This document shows, piece by piece, positions 34,364 through 44,476 of a stretch of 64,000 nucleotides of DNA (position 1 is the stretch's first letter; each line of letters begins with the position of its first letter). The stretch is taken from assembly GCA_963786195.1 (NCBI GenBank), contig CAWAYH010000011.1, forward strand, positions 124,001-188,000, read 5' to 3'. The position numbers and the translations under genes are program-made. The notes under the pieces were generated by a model. The model was not told the origin of the DNA. It saw nothing but the letters and a program-made list of their open reading frames with translations, and made no database searches. Source of the stretch: CAWAYH01 sp963786195 (GTDB lineage: Bacteria > Acidobacteriota > Vicinamibacteria > Vicinamibacterales > 2-12-FULL-66-21).

Positions 34364-36082
34364 GTGCAGATCATTCGCAGCCGCACGACGTATGACGTCT
34401 GCATCGTCGGGTCCGGCGCCGGTGGCGGCATGGCCGCCAAGGTGCTGACCGAGGCGGGCGCCCGCGTCCTCATGCTCGAAGCCGGGCCGATGTGGGATGC
34501 GGTCAAGGACACGAAGATGTTCACGTGGCCGTACGATTCGCCGCGGCGTGGGGCGTCGACGCCCGAGCGGCAGTTCGGCGAATTCGACGGCGCGCTCGGC
34601 GGCTTCACGCTGGAGGGAGAGCCCTATACGACAGGTCCGGGCAGCAGCTTCGACTGGTTCCGATCGCGCATGCTCGGCGGCCGGACCAATCACTGGGGCC
34701 GGATATCGCTGCGGTTCGGGCCGGATGACTTTCGACGGAAGAGCCTCGACGGCCTCGGCGACGACTGGCCGATCACCTACGAGGACCTGAAGCCGTACTA
34801 CGACCGCATCGACGCGATGATCGGGATCTTCGGCAGCAACGAAGGGCTGCCGAACGATCCGGACGGCGTGTTCATGCCGCCGCCCAAACCGCGGTGCTAC
34901 GAGCTGGTGATCAAGCAGGCGGCCGACCGGCTCAAGATCACATGCATTGCCAGCCGGATGTCCGTCATCACGAAGCCGCTGAACGGCCGGCCGGCGTGCC
35001 ACTACTGCGGGCAGTGCAACCGCGGCTGCGCGACGCACTCGAACTTCTCGTCGCCGTCGGTGCTGATTCCGCCCGCGCTCGCGACAAAGCGTCTGACGAT
35101 CCTCGCCAACGCGATGGCGCGTGAGGTCACAGTAGACGACTCCGGGCTGGCGGACGGCGTGTTGTACATCGACAAGAACACCAACCGCGAGAATCACGTG
35201 CGCGCGCGGATCGTCGTGCTCGCCGCGAGCGCGTGTGAGTCGGCGCGGATCCTGCTTAACTCGAAGTCGGCGAAGTTCCCGCAGGGACTCGGCAACTCCA
35301 CGGGCAACGTCGGAAAGTACCTGACGGACACCACCGGCGCCGGCGTGTCGGGCTTCATCCCGAAGCTGATGAACGGCACACCGCACAACGAAGACGGCAT
35401 CGGCGGCATGCACATCTTCATGCCGTGGTGGCTGGACAACAAGAAGCTCGATTTCCCGCGCGGCTATCACATCGAACCGGGCGGCGGCCGCGGCATGCCC
35501 GGATTTGGTTTCGGCGGCGGCATTCACAACCAGGTTCGATACGCCGGTTTGACTCGGCCGGACGGCTCCGGTTACGGCAAGTCATTGAAGGAAGACTACC
35601 GTCGCTTCTACGGCGCCGGGGTGGGCTTTGCCGGCCGCGGGGAGATGATTCCCAACAAGGACACCTACTGCGAGCTCGACCCGGCGGTCGTCGACAAGTG
35701 GGGCATCCCGGTGCTGCGGTTCCACTTCAAGTTCAGCGACCACGAAATCAACCAGGCGAAGCACATGCAGGAGACGTTTCGCGCGATCATCACCGAGATG
35801 GGCGGAACGCCCACCAGCCAGATGCCCACGCGTGAGCGTCAGTACGGCCTGCTGCCCGGCGGCAGGATCATCCACGAAGTCGGCGTCACACGGATGGGAA
35901 ACGATCCAACTACGTCCGTGCTGAACCGGAACGGACAGGCACACGATTGCCGAAACGTGTTCGTCGCCGACGGCGGCCCCTTCGTGTCGAACCCGGACAA
36001 GAACTGCACGTGGACGATCCTTGCGCTGGCGTTGCGCACGAGCGAATACATTGCGGAGCAGCGGAAGATGGGGAAGGTCTAG
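34364..36082 (+). CDS. GMC-family FAD dehydrogenase, copy 2 (intact)
   Basis: The 572-residue protein has the FAD site VCIVGSGAGGGMAAKVLTEA (residues 11-30), RMLGGRTNHWGRISLRFGP, HYCGQCNRGCATHSN, and the GMC C-terminal HEVGVTRMGNDPTTS and NVFVADGGPFVSNPDKN. The CxxCxxCxxxC cluster recalls the iron-sulfur ligands of bacterial FAD-glucose dehydrogenase catalytic subunits. There is no signal peptide; export would be as a complex with the Tat-signal subunit encoded just downstream. Likely a glycoside or sugar dehydrogenase. The start is GTG 34364 with a GAGG site. Confidence 0.92.
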   Translation: MQIIRSRTTYDVCIVGSGAGGGMAAKVLTEAGARVLMLEAGPMWDAVKDTKMFTWPYDSPRRGASTPERQFGEFDGALGGFTLEGEPYTTGPGSSFDWFRSRMLGGRTNHWGRISLRFGPDDFRRKSLDGLGDDWPITYEDLKPYYDRIDAMIGIFGSNEGLPNDPDGVFMPPPKPRCYELVIKQAADRLKITCIASRMSVITKPLNGRPACHYCGQCNRGCATHSNFSSPSVLIPPALATKRLTILANAMAREVTVDDSGLADGVLYIDKNTNRENHVRARIVVLAASACESARILLNSKSAKFPQGLGNSTGNVGKYLTDTTGAGVSGFIPKLMNGTPHNEDGIGGMHIFMPWWLDNKKLDFPRGYHIEPGGGRGMPGFGFGGGIHNQVRYAGLTRPDGSGYGKSLKEDYRRFYGAGVGFAGRGEMIPNKDTYCELDPAVVDKWGIPVLRFHFKFSDHEINQAKHMQETFRAIITEMGGTPTSQMPTRERQYGLLPGGRIIHEVGVTRMGNDPTTSVLNRNGQAHDCRNVFVADGGPFVSNPDKNCTWTILALALRTSEYIAEQRKMGKV

Positions 36083-36248
36083 GCTCTGGGCTTTCGGCTC
36101 TCGGCGCTCGGAACTCGGCGCTCGGAACTCGGCGCTCGGAACTCGGCGCTCGGACTGAACGCAGAACCTAGAACCGATAACCAAGAACCAAGAACCAAAA
36201 ACCAAAAACCAAAAACCAAAAACCGACAACCGACAACCGACAACCGAA
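36081..36248. repeat. Two heptad-period tandem arrays
   Basis: From 36081 to about 36156 there are ten units of 7 bases that start AGGCTCT and drift to alternating CGGCGCT and CGGAACT. From 36172 to 36248 there are eleven 7-base units: AACCGAT, AACCAAG (x2), AACCAAA (x4), AACCGAC (x3), AACCGAA. The first array starts inside the GMC stop codon and the second ends 4 bases before the ATG of the next gene, so they fill the whole spacer and leave no ordinary ribosome site. Confidence 0.85.
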
Positions 36249-36252
36249 GACT

Positions 36253-36849
36253 ATGAACACAACCCGTAGAAGCGTTCTGAAGCTCCTGTCCGCAGCACCA
36301 GTAGCAGCCGCCTTCGCGCTGACGGACGCAGAAGCGCAGCAAGCCCACCATCAGGTGCAGGCTGCACGACAGGCTGCGCGGAAGACGGCCACCGCATTCA
36401 AGCCGAAGTTCTTCACCGCGCACGAGTATCAGACCGTGCGCGTGCTGTGCGACCTGATCATCCCGAAAGACGAGCGGTCCGGCAGCGCCACCGACGCCGG
36501 CGTCCCCGAATTCATGGACTTCATCATGATCGACCAGACGAACCGGCAGGTCGCGATGCGTGGAGGCCTGGCGTGGCTGGACCTCGAGTGCCAGCGCAGG
36601 TTCGACAAGACGTTCGTTGCCGCCACCGACGCCCAGCGGCGTGAGGTCATGGACGACATTTCAACGTACGGCGATCCGAAACCCGGCATGACGCACGGCC
36701 AGACGTTCTTCAGGAGCTTCCGCGACCTGACGGCCACCGGCTTCTGGACGAGCAAGATGGGGATCGAGGATCTCGGCTACATGGGGAACACGTTCGTCGC
36801 CGACTGGAACGGCTGCCCGCCCAGCGTCCTCGAAAAACTCGGACTCTGA
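36253..36849 (+). CDS. Gluconate 2-dehydrogenase subunit 3 family protein (Tat-exported small subunit)
   Basis: The 198-residue protein begins with a twin-arginine signal (TTRRSVLKLLSAAPVAAAFA). The domain then reads FTAHEYQTVRVLCDLIIPKD, AGVPEFMDFIMIDQ, WLDLECQRRFDKTFV and a C-terminal DLGYMGNTFVADWNGCPP. This family is the small partner of GMC-type membrane-linked dehydrogenases; it carries the catalytic subunit through the Tat pathway. It follows GMC copy 2 and could also serve copy 1, which has no small-subunit gene of its own here. Confidence 0.92.
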   Translation: MNTTRRSVLKLLSAAPVAAAFALTDAEAQQAHHQVQAARQAARKTATAFKPKFFTAHEYQTVRVLCDLIIPKDERSGSATDAGVPEFMDFIMIDQTNRQVAMRGGLAWLDLECQRRFDKTFVAATDAQRREVMDDISTYGDPKPGMTHGQTFFRSFRDLTATGFWTSKMGIEDLGYMGNTFVADWNGCPPSVLEKLGL

Positions 36850-36872
36850 GAAAAGTATTACTATTTGCTGCC

Positions 36873-38804
36873 ATGAGCGCCAACTTCCGCTGCCGTACCC
36901 TCTCCATCGTCACGATCCTGATGACTCTTGGATACGCCGGGGCCTCGGCGCAGCAGCAGAAGCTGCAGATGCCGCCCGAGGGGCACCGGACGCTCTCGGA
37001 TCCGGCCGCATACGTGCCGGACATGACCAGGCTGGCGGCCACCACGAGCGAGCTGCGCGATCTGGTCTCGCGATTCAGTTCCGACGCGCAGGCCCTTCAG
37101 CGCTTCCACAACGTCGCCGGCTCCAACGAGCGCCGCGCGCGGATGCGGGGCTTCTACGCCGCCTGGCTGCAGGCCATGCCAAAGATCGACTTCGCCCGCC
37201 TGTCGCGCGAGGGGCAGGCGGATTACGTGCTGCTCCGCAACTACATCGAGTATCAGGTCAAGCTGCTCGGACGCGAGGAACGCATCAGGCGTGACATCGA
37301 TCCGCTGCTGCCGTTCGCCGACGACATCATCAAGCTGCAGGAGGACCGGCAGAAGCTGGAGTTCATCTCGGCCGATGCCGCCGTGGCTGCGATCGCTCCG
37401 ATCACGGAGAAGGTGAAGCAGGCTCGCGCGGCCGCCGAAGCCTCGCTGGCGAGCGGCAAGAAGGTGCCGAAGATGACGGCCGTCCGCGCGGCGCAGGCGG
37501 TCGACTCGGTGCGGGGCGCGATCGATCAGTGGTTCGGGTTCTTCAACGGATACGATCCGGCGTTCACCGCGAAGGTTCCGGACGCGCATCGCGCGCTCAC
37601 GCAGGCGCTCGGCGACTATGGACGCTTCCTGCGCGAGAAGGTGGCGGGACTTTCGCCCGGGGCGGTGCCCGAGGGCGGCGGCCGCGGCGGCGGCCCCGGT
37701 GGCGGCCGCGGCGGCGGACGAGGCGGTGAGCGGGGCGCCGTCGGCGACGCGCCCCCTCCGGCGACCGACGAAATCGTCGGCGATCCCATCGGACGCGACG
37801 GCCTGCTCGAGGATCTGGCGGGCGAGATGATCACGTACACGCCCGAACAGCTGATCGAGATCGGCAACCGCGAGTACGCGTGGTGCGAGGCCGAGATGAA
37901 GAAGGCGTCGCGCGAGATGGGCTTCGGCGACGACTGGATGAAGGCGCTCGAGAAGGTCAAGAACGCCTACGTGCCCCGCGGCGGGCAGCCCGCGCTGATT
38001 CGCGACCTCGCGCTCGAGGCCGAGGCGTACCTCAAGAAGCACGACCTGGTGACGGTCCCGCCGCTCGCCGCGGACATCTGGCGCATGGGCATGATGTCGC
38101 CCGAGCGTCAGCGCGTGAACCCGTTCTTCACCGGCGGCGAGACGATCAGCGTGTCGTATCCGACCAACACGATGTCGCCCGAAGACAGCCTGATGAGCAT
38201 GCGCGGCAACGGCATCCACGTGTCGCGCGCCACGGTGCACCACGAGCTGATTCCAGGGCACCATCTGAAGGGCTTCATGTCGGAGCGGTACAACTCGCAC
38301 CGCGAACCTCTTCGGGACGCCGTTCATGGGCGAGGGCTGGTCGCTCTACTGGGAGATGCTGCTCTGGGACATGGGCTTTCCGCGCTCACCGGAGGATCGC
38401 GTCGGCATGCTGTGGTGGCGTATGCACCGCGCCGTCGCGCATCATCTTCTCGCTCAACTTCCACCTCGGTCGCTGGACGCCCGAGCAGTGCATCGACTTC
38501 GTCGTCAATCGCGTGCGGTCACGATCGGTTCACGGCGACGGGCGAAGTGCGCCGATCGTTCGTCGGCAACTATTCACCGCTCTACCAGGCGGCGTACATG
38601 ATGGGCGGATTGCAGATTCGCTCGCTATACAAGGAGCTGGTGGATACGAAGAAGATGACGGCCAAGGAGTTCCACGACGCGATCCTTCGCGAAGGCAGCA
38701 TGCCGATTGAAATGTTGCGCGCCGTGCTGACCTCTCAGCCGCTGACGCGGGACTACCGCGCGCAGTGGAAGTACTACGGCGAGGTGCCGCCGGCGAAGCA
38801 GTGA
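36873..38804 (+). CDS. DUF885 secreted protein with Gly-rich insert (frameshifted near 3' end)
   Basis: About 640 residues with a signal peptide (1-27). DUF885 features are helical repeats in the first half, YTPEQLIEIGNREYAWCEAE, and the metalloprotease-like HHELIPGHHLKGFM followed by GTPFMGEGWSLYWEMLLWD. A Gly/Arg insert (GGGRGGGPGGGRGGG) lies at about residues 268-285. Three one-base shifts occur near 38304, 38440 and 38516; reading across them gives a continuous DUF885 C-terminus ending in AQWKYYGEVPPAKQ. The family is thought to be peptidase-like. Confidence 0.85.
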   Translation: MSANFRCRTLSIVTILMTLGYAGASAQQQKLQMPPEGHRTLSDPAAYVPDMTRLAATTSELRDLVSRFSSDAQALQRFHNVAGSNERRARMRGFYAAWLQAMPKIDFARLSREGQADYVLLRNYIEYQVKLLGREERIRRDIDPLLPFADDIIKLQEDRQKLEFISADAAVAAIAPITEKVKQARAAAEASLASGKKVPKMTAVRAAQAVDSVRGAIDQWFGFFNGYDPAFTAKVPDAHRALTQALGDYGRFLREKVAGLSPGAVPEGGGRGGGPGGGRGGGRGGERGAVGDAPPPATDEIVGDPIGRDGLLEDLAGEMITYTPEQLIEIGNREYAWCEAEMKKASREMGFGDDWMKALEKVKNAYVPRGGQPALIRDLALEAEAYLKKHDLVTVPPLAADIWRMGMMSPERQRVNPFFTGGETISVSYPTNTMSPEDSLMSMRGNGIHVSRATVHHELIPGHHLKGFMSERYNSHREPLRDAVHGRGLVALLGDAALGHGLSALTGGSRRHAVVAYAPRRRASSSRSTSTSVAGRPSSASTSSSIACGHDRFTATGEVRRSFVGNYSPLYQAAYMMGGLQIRSLYKELVDTKKMTAKEFHDAILREGSMPIEMLRAVLTSQPLTRDYRAQWKYYGEVPPAKQ

Positions 38805-40871
38805 TGCCCCACCTGAGTCGCGAGGCCAGGACGTTCCTGGCCTCGTTTCTGGTTCTGTTCCTCGAAGTCGCGCTGATTCGCTGGATGCCGGCGTACATCC
38901 GGCTGCTGGCGTACTTCTCGAACTTCATCCTGCTCGCGAGCTTTCTCGGGCATCGGCGTGGGCTGCCTGCTCGCGCCGGCGCGCGCGCGGCTCTTCGTCT
39001 GGTTCCCGCTCCTCCAGGCGGTGGTCGTCGCCGCCGTCTACTTCTTCCGCCTCGAGGTCGCGGTCCCGACGTCCGGCAGCATCTACTTCACGAGCGGCAC
39101 GGCCGCAGGACGTCGTTGTCGTCGAGAGCACGATGCTGCTGCCGCTGCTGTTCGTGATCGTCGCCGCGCTGTTCGCGACGCTGGCGCAGCGCATGGGGCG
39201 CGAGATGGCGGCGCTGCCGCCGCTGCGCGGCTACACGATCAACCTGGTCGGCAGCCTCGCCGGCGTCGCCGCCTTCGGCGTGATCTCGTGGCTGCAGCTG
39301 TCGCCGACGTGGTGGTTCGGCGTCGGCGTTTCTGCCGCCGCTGCCGCTGCTGCTCACCGGAGAGCCGGGCGGCACGTCGCCGGACGCCGACTTCGCACGG
39401 GCGCTCGCTCGACGCGTCGCTGCTCTCGGCCTCAGCCTCGCGCTTGTCCACGTGCATCGGCGCGCGGCGCGCTCTGGTCGCCGTACTACAAGATCACCGT
39501 CGGCCAGGAAGGCCCGGACACCGTCGTCGAGGTCAACAACATCTTTCACCAGTCGATGGCGCCGGTCGAGCAGAAGGAATACTTCTACCAGTGGCCGTAC
39601 ATGGTCTTCGGCGACACGTTCGAGAACGTGCTGATCCTCGGCGCCGGCTCCGGGCACCGACGTCGCGGCGGCGCTCCGGCACGGCGCGAAGCACGTCGAC
39701 GCGGTCGAGATCGATCCGGTCATCCTCCGGCTCGGCCGCGAGCGCATCCCGACCATCCGTACTCCGATCCGCGCGTCACCGTCGTCAACGACGACGCCCG
39801 GCATTTTCTGAGGACGACGACGAAGAAGTACGACCTCGTGGTGTTCGCGCTGATCGACTCGCTGACGCATGCAGTCGAGCTTCTCGGGCGTGCGGCTCGA
39901 GAGCTACATGTTCACCGAGGAGTCGTTCCGCGCGGTGCGCGATCACCTGACGCCGAACGGCCTGCTCGTCGTCTACAACTACTTCCGCGAGCGCTGGCTC
40001 GTCGATCGGCTGGCGAACACCGCCGCGGCGGCGTTCGGCGAGGAGCCGCGCGTCCACGTGCACGAGGCGCGCGCGTATCTCGGCGTGCTGATGGCCGGGC
40101 CGCGGCTGGCGACGCTGACGGCCGATCCGGTGGTTCCCGATCGCGTCACCGCGTTCGGGCAGTCGCATGCGCCGAGCCCGGCGCGCATGCATCGCGCGCG
40201 ACGCGTCGATCGAGCCCGCGACCGACGACTGGCCGTTCCTCTATCTGCGCGATCGCCACGTGCCCGCGCCACTACGCTCGCGGCGCTCGCGCTCATTCTG
40301 CGTGTCTCGACGGCGGTGGTCGTGACGCTCGTCGCTGCGCAGGGCAGGCGCGGCCGCTGGTCGTGGCAGTTCTTCCTGCTCGGCGCCGGCTTCATGCTGC
40401 TCGAGACGAAGTCGATCATCCAGTTCGCGCTGCTGTGGGGATCGACGTGGGTCGTGGCGTCGCTGGCGATCGTCGTCGGTGCTGCGATGGCGCTGGTCGC
40501 GAACTTCATCGTCGCGAAGGTCGAGATCACGCCGTCCGTGGCTCGTCGGCGCCGTGCTGCGTGGCGCTGCTCGCGCTCAACTATCGCGATCCCGGTCGGC
40601 CGCGATCGGCTTCGAGAGCCGCGTCGTCGAGTCGGTGTTCTACGCGGTGCTGATGTTCAGCCCGATCCTGTGCGCCGGCCTGCTGTTCGGCTCGGCGATC
40701 AAGCGCTCGACGTCGCTCGCGCGCGACTACGGCACCAATCTGCTCGGCGCGATGGTCGGCGGCGTCGGAGAATATCTCTCGCTCGTGACCGGTTTCCGCG
40801 CGCTGCTGGTCGCTCATCGGCTGTGCTACGTCGGCGCGCTGGTCGCGCGCGACGAACGTGGTCGCAAATAG
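38804..40871 (+). CDS. Spermidine-synthase-like multi-pass membrane protein (frameshifted)
   Basis: About 685 residues. Membrane helices come first (FLASFLVLFLEVALIRW, then YFSNFILLASFLGIGVGC). Next is a spermidine-synthase-like methyltransferase fold (YYKITVGQEGPDTVVEVNN, then VLILGAGSGTDVAAALRHGA and AVEIDPVILRLG). Hydrophobic segments follow (FFLLGAGFMLLETKSIIQFA). No polyamine activity can be claimed: this membrane-fused group is poorly characterised. At least eight one-base shifts interrupt the gene. The ATG overlaps the DUF885 stop (TGATG), indicating an operon. Confidence 0.72.
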
Positions 40872-40903
40872 GGGTTCCGAGCCGTTGGTCCGACATCGAT
40901 TCG

Positions 40904-41313
40904 GTGTCTGCACGGCTCACGAGCCTGCATCCTGTGCTTTCTGCGCTGTGCCTGCGGCTGCTGGCGCGCAGCGCAGAAGCTGCCGCGCCGAAAGCCGCCA
41001 GCGCAAGCTGACCGGCGCGCGCAGCAGAAGGCGCTCGAGCAACTACCGAACGATCTGCCAGCCCTGCCATGGACCTGAAGGGCAAGTCGCCGCTGCTCAA
41101 GGACATGAGCCTCGTGGACGCGCGAGTGGAAGCACGGCAGCCGCTCGCAGGACGATCGTCAAGACGATCACCGACGGCGTGAAGGGCACGGCGATGCTGC
41201 CGTTCAAGGACAAGCTCACGCAAGGCGGAGATCGCCGCGCTCGCGAAGCTCGTGCGATCGTTCGACACGAAGCTGAAGCCGCCGAGACCGCGCCGGCCAC
41301 GAAGAAACACTGA
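40904..41313 (+). CDS. Small c-type cytochrome (frameshifted)
   Basis: Read across frames there is an N-terminal hydrophobic signal (TSLHPVLSALCL), a heme-c site CQPCHGPEG, the distal-Met region KGTAMLPFKDKLTQAEIAAL and a C-terminal AETAPATKKH. This is a class I cytochrome c of about 130 residues, which would accept electrons from a periplasmic dehydrogenase. The start is uncertain; I propose GTG 40904. Its TGA overlaps the ATG of the Gfo/Idh/MocA gene. Confidence 0.65.
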
Positions 41314-42445
41314 TGACGACCGAGGTCAACGTCGCGCTGATCGGCTACGCGTTCATGGGCCGGGCGCACAGCAACGCGTACCGGCAGGTCACGCCGTTCT
41401 TCTCGCCGCGGCTGACGCCGCGGCTGAAGGTGCTGTGCGGCCGCACGCCGGCGAAGCGTCGAGGCCGCGGCGCGGACGCTCGGCTGGGAAGAGACGGCGA
41501 CCGACTGGGAAGCCGTCGTCGCGCGCCGGACATCGACATCGTCGACATCAGCACGCCGGGCGACTCGCACGCCGAGATCGCGATCGCCGCCGCGCGCGCG
41601 GGCAAGGTCGTCTTCTGCGAGAAGCCGCTGGCCAACACGCGTCACGGACGCGGAGCGCATGCTCGCCGCGGTCAAGAAGGCCGGCGTGCTGCACATGATC
41701 TGCCACAACTACCGCCGCGCGCCGGCGGTCATGCTGGCGAAGCAGCTGATCGCCGACGGCGCAGCTCGGCGAGATCCGCCACTTCCGCGGCACCTATCTG
41801 CAGGACTGGATCACCGATCCGAAGTTCCCGCTGGTCTGGCGGCTCGACAAGACGGCAGGCCGGCTCCGGCGCGCTCGGCGACATCGCCGCGCACTCGATC
41901 GATCTGGCGCGCTTTCTGGTCGGCGAGATCACGGAGGTCGCCGGCGACCTCGAGACGTTCATCAAGAAGCGGCCGCTGCCCGGCAACCCGCAAGAAGACG
42001 GGCCGCGTGACGGTGGACGATGCCGCGGCGGCGCTCGTGCGGTTCGCGAACGGCGCGATCGGCACGATCGAGGCGACGCGCATGGCGCCCGGCCGCAAGA
42101 ACTACAATCGCTTCGAGATCAACGGCAGCCACGGCAGCCTGGCGTTCGATCTCGAGCGGATGAACGAGCTCGAGCTCTACCTCGAATCGGATCCGCGACG
42201 GCTGCGCGGCTTCCGCCGAATCCTGGTGACCGAGTCGGTGCATCCGTTCGTCAAGGCCTGGTGGCCGCCGGGACACATCATCGGCTACGAGCACACGTTC
42301 ACGCACACCGTGTTCGACCTGCTCGAGGCCATCGCCGACGATCGGCTGCCGGAGCCGAACTTCGTGGACGGCGTGCAGGAATCAGCACGTGCTGGACGCG
42401 ATCGAGACGTCGTCGCGGACGCGCCGCTGGGTGGGGGTGGGATAG
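41313..42445 (+). CDS. Gfo/Idh/MocA-family oxidoreductase, copy 1 (frameshifted)
   Basis: The protein of about 377 residues starts NVALIGYAFMGRAHSNAYRQ, a Rossmann NAD(P) motif; then DIDIVDISTPGDSHAEIAIA, the catalytic Lys motif FCEKPLANT, MICHNYRRAPAVMLAKQLI and the C-terminal ALGDIAAHSIDLARFLVGEI with the catalytic His. No signal peptide, so cytosolic. Members oxidise or reduce sugars, inositols and their keto forms. Breaks lie near 41455, 41640, 41762, 41865, 41995 and 42385. Confidence 0.83.
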
Positions 42446-42482
42446 AAAGGCGAAAAGGGAAAAGGCGAAAAGGGAGAAGGAA
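42446..42482. repeat. Purine-rich GAAAAGG array acting as leader
   Basis: The 37 bases between two genes consist of imperfect 7-8-base units built on AAAAGGG and AAAAGGC. The final GGAGAAGGAA gives a usable ribosome site for the next ATG, so the array itself provides the translation start. Confidence 0.6.
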
Positions 42483-43449
42483 ATGAAGCTTGGCGTCTTC
42501 GCCGTCCTCTTCGGCGACAAGCCCTTCGAGGAGACGCTCGACTACCTCGTCGAGCTCGGCGTCGAGGCGGTCGAGATCGGCACCGGCGCGTATCCGGGCA
42601 ACGCGCACTGCGATCCCGCGGCGCTCCTGGCGGAGCGAACGCAAGCTCAAGGCGTTTCGCGACGCGATCAAGCGCCGCGGGCTCGTCATCAGCGCGCTCA
42701 GCTGCCACGGCAATCCGCTCCACCCGCAGGCGAAGATCGCGACGCGACCACCACGCAGACGTTCGTGAACACGGTCGAGCTCGCGCGGAAGCTCGACGTC
42801 TCGACGGTCATCACCTTCAGCGGCTGCCCGGGCGGCGATCCGGGCGCGACGCAGCCGAACTGGATCGTGTCGCCGTGGCCGCCGGAGTTTTCGGCGATGC
42901 TCGAGTGGCAGTGGAAGGAGCGCGTCGAGCCGTACTGGACGGACACGGCGAAGCACTGCCGCGAAGGCCGGCGTCCGCGTCGCGATCGAGATGCACCCGA
43001 ACTTCGTCGCCTACAACCCGGAGACGATGCTGCGGCTGCGCGCGATCGCGCCGCGCGTCATCGGCTGCAACTTCGATCCGAGCCACATGTTCTGGCAGGG
43101 CGTCGACATCGTGACCGCCATCCGCACGCTCGGCGACGCCATCTACCACGTGCACGCCAAGGACTGCCGCATCGATCGCGCGAACGCGATGCGGAACGGC
43201 GTGCTCGACGCGAAGAACTACACGCGCGAGCTCGAGCGCTCCTGGATCTTCCGCACCGTCGGTTACGGCAACGACGCCCTCGTCTGGAAGGACATCGTCA
43301 GCAACCTGCGCCTGGTCGGCTACGACCACGTGCTCAGCATCGAGCACGAGGACAGCGTGATGTCGGGCGCGGAGGGGCTGAAGAAGGCGATCGCGTTCCT
43401 GAAGGGCGTGGTCATCGCGGAGCCGGCGGGCGAAGCGTATTGGGCCTAG
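42483..43449 (+). CDS. Sugar phosphate isomerase/epimerase-family TIM barrel, copy 1 (frameshifted)
   Basis: About 322 residues: MKLGVFAVLFGDKPFEETL, VEAVEIGTGAYPGNAHCD, GLVISALSCHGNPLHP, STVITFSGCPGGDPG, VRVAIEMHPNFVAYNPETML, IGCNFDPSHMFWQGVD, IYHVHAKDC and VLSIEHEDSVM. The conserved Glu, His and Asp residues are those of AP-endonuclease-2/xylose-isomerase-like barrels that bind a divalent metal. It has no export signal. It follows Gfo/Idh/MocA copy 1, a pairing typical of inositol or keto-sugar breakdown. Shifts lie near 42636, 42745 and 42965. Confidence 0.85.
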
Positions 43450-43560
43450 AACGGGGACTCGGGAGGTCGGTAGTTCGGTAGGTCGGACGTCCGCGGTAAC
43501 CGGCGCGGTGCTCAGCGACGAGGCATCAGACGCAAGTAAGCGCTCCAAGACGACCGTGCA

Positions 43561-44436
43561 TTACCGTGCACTGACCATGAGACCGCGCGTTGCTACGGGA
43601 ATGGCGATCGCCACGCGCGCGAGCCCGTCGCGCGCGCCAACCCGCGTCGTCCGGTAGATCTCGATTGCCGGCAGCCCGATGATGTCAAGCGTGGGCATAT
43701 TGCTAAGCCGTTCCAGAATCGACTCGTAGGCGGGTCTCAGGTCCCATGACCCCACGTATTCGGTGATCGCGTGATCGCCGCCCGGCGTTCGCTGGCAGCC
43801 AATCTCGCCGTCGGCTTCGAACGTGGCCGGAACCTGAACACAGCAGTCGAAGCGAATCTTGGCCGCGGGCGTGATGCCGGGCGCATCGCGCGCGATGCCC
43901 AGCAGCAGCGGCGTTCCGCCGCCTCGACGGAGCGCCCACGCCGTCACGCGCGCGAAATTGTCCGGCGAGACTCGTTCGTAGGGTCCGAGATGACGCTTGA
44001 AGGCAACCGTCAAGGGCGACAGCCGGACGATGCGAGTGGTCGAGAGCTCACCACGCGGGGCCTCGTCCGGCGCACGCTGGAATCGTGCGCGCCGCGTGTC
44101 GTGCTCCAGGCGAAACCACTGCTTCCGATACTCGCGCGGCGACGTGAGGAACCGGCGGCGAAAGGCCCGGCTGAACGTCTCGTGATTCCGATAACCACAT
44201 TCCAGCGCCACGTCCACCACGGCGACGCGGCGAATGCGGAGCTGGACGGCCGCCCATTCGAGCCGCAGTCGCTCGACATATGACTTCGGTGTTTCGCCAG
44301 TCGCGCTTTGGAACAACTCGTGGAAGTGGTACTTCGACAGGCCGACGTGACCGGCGAGTGCGTCGAGCGACAGGTCCTGATCCAGGTGCGCTTGAATGTG
44401 CACCAGCGCGGGAATGATCCGGGTCAGCGGCGGCAT
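43561..44436 (-). CDS. AraC-type regulator with GyrI-like ligand domain
   Basis: The 291-residue protein has two AraC helix-turn-helices at the N-terminus (LSLDALAGHVGLSKYHFHEL and VDVALECGYRNHETFSRAFR, ending PREYRKQW) and a GyrI/SOUL-like effector domain after residue 135 (TVAFKRHLGPYE, GEIGCQRTPGGDHAITEYVG). This Rob/BmrR-like layout binds small organic ligands. I prefer ATG 44436 (GGAAGG upstream) over TTG 44460. It is divergent from a small membrane protein 40 bases away, its likely target. Confidence 0.9.
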   Translation of the reverse strand: MPPLTRIIPALVHIQAHLDQDLSLDALAGHVGLSKYHFHELFQSATGETPKSYVERLRLEWAAVQLRIRRVAVVDVALECGYRNHETFSRAFRRRFLTSPREYRKQWFRLEHDTRRARFQRAPDEAPRGELSTTRIVRLSPLTVAFKRHLGPYERVSPDNFARVTAWALRRGGGTPLLLGIARDAPGITPAAKIRFDCCVQVPATFEADGEIGCQRTPGGDHAITEYVGSWDLRPAYESILERLSNMPTLDIIGLPAIEIYRTTRVGARDGLARVAIAIPVATRGLMVSAR

Positions 44437-44476
44437 TGCTTCCTTCCCAAGAATCGTCAAGAACGCGTTCGCGCCG

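Noticed and set aside
36172..36248. Possible CRISPR array
   Set aside because: Units are 7 bases without spacers, so this is a microsatellite; no cas genes are in the window.
38304..38516. Programmed frameshifting in DUF885
   Set aside because: No slippery heptamer or downstream pseudoknot-like structure at the three sites, and similar shifts occur in many unrelated genes.
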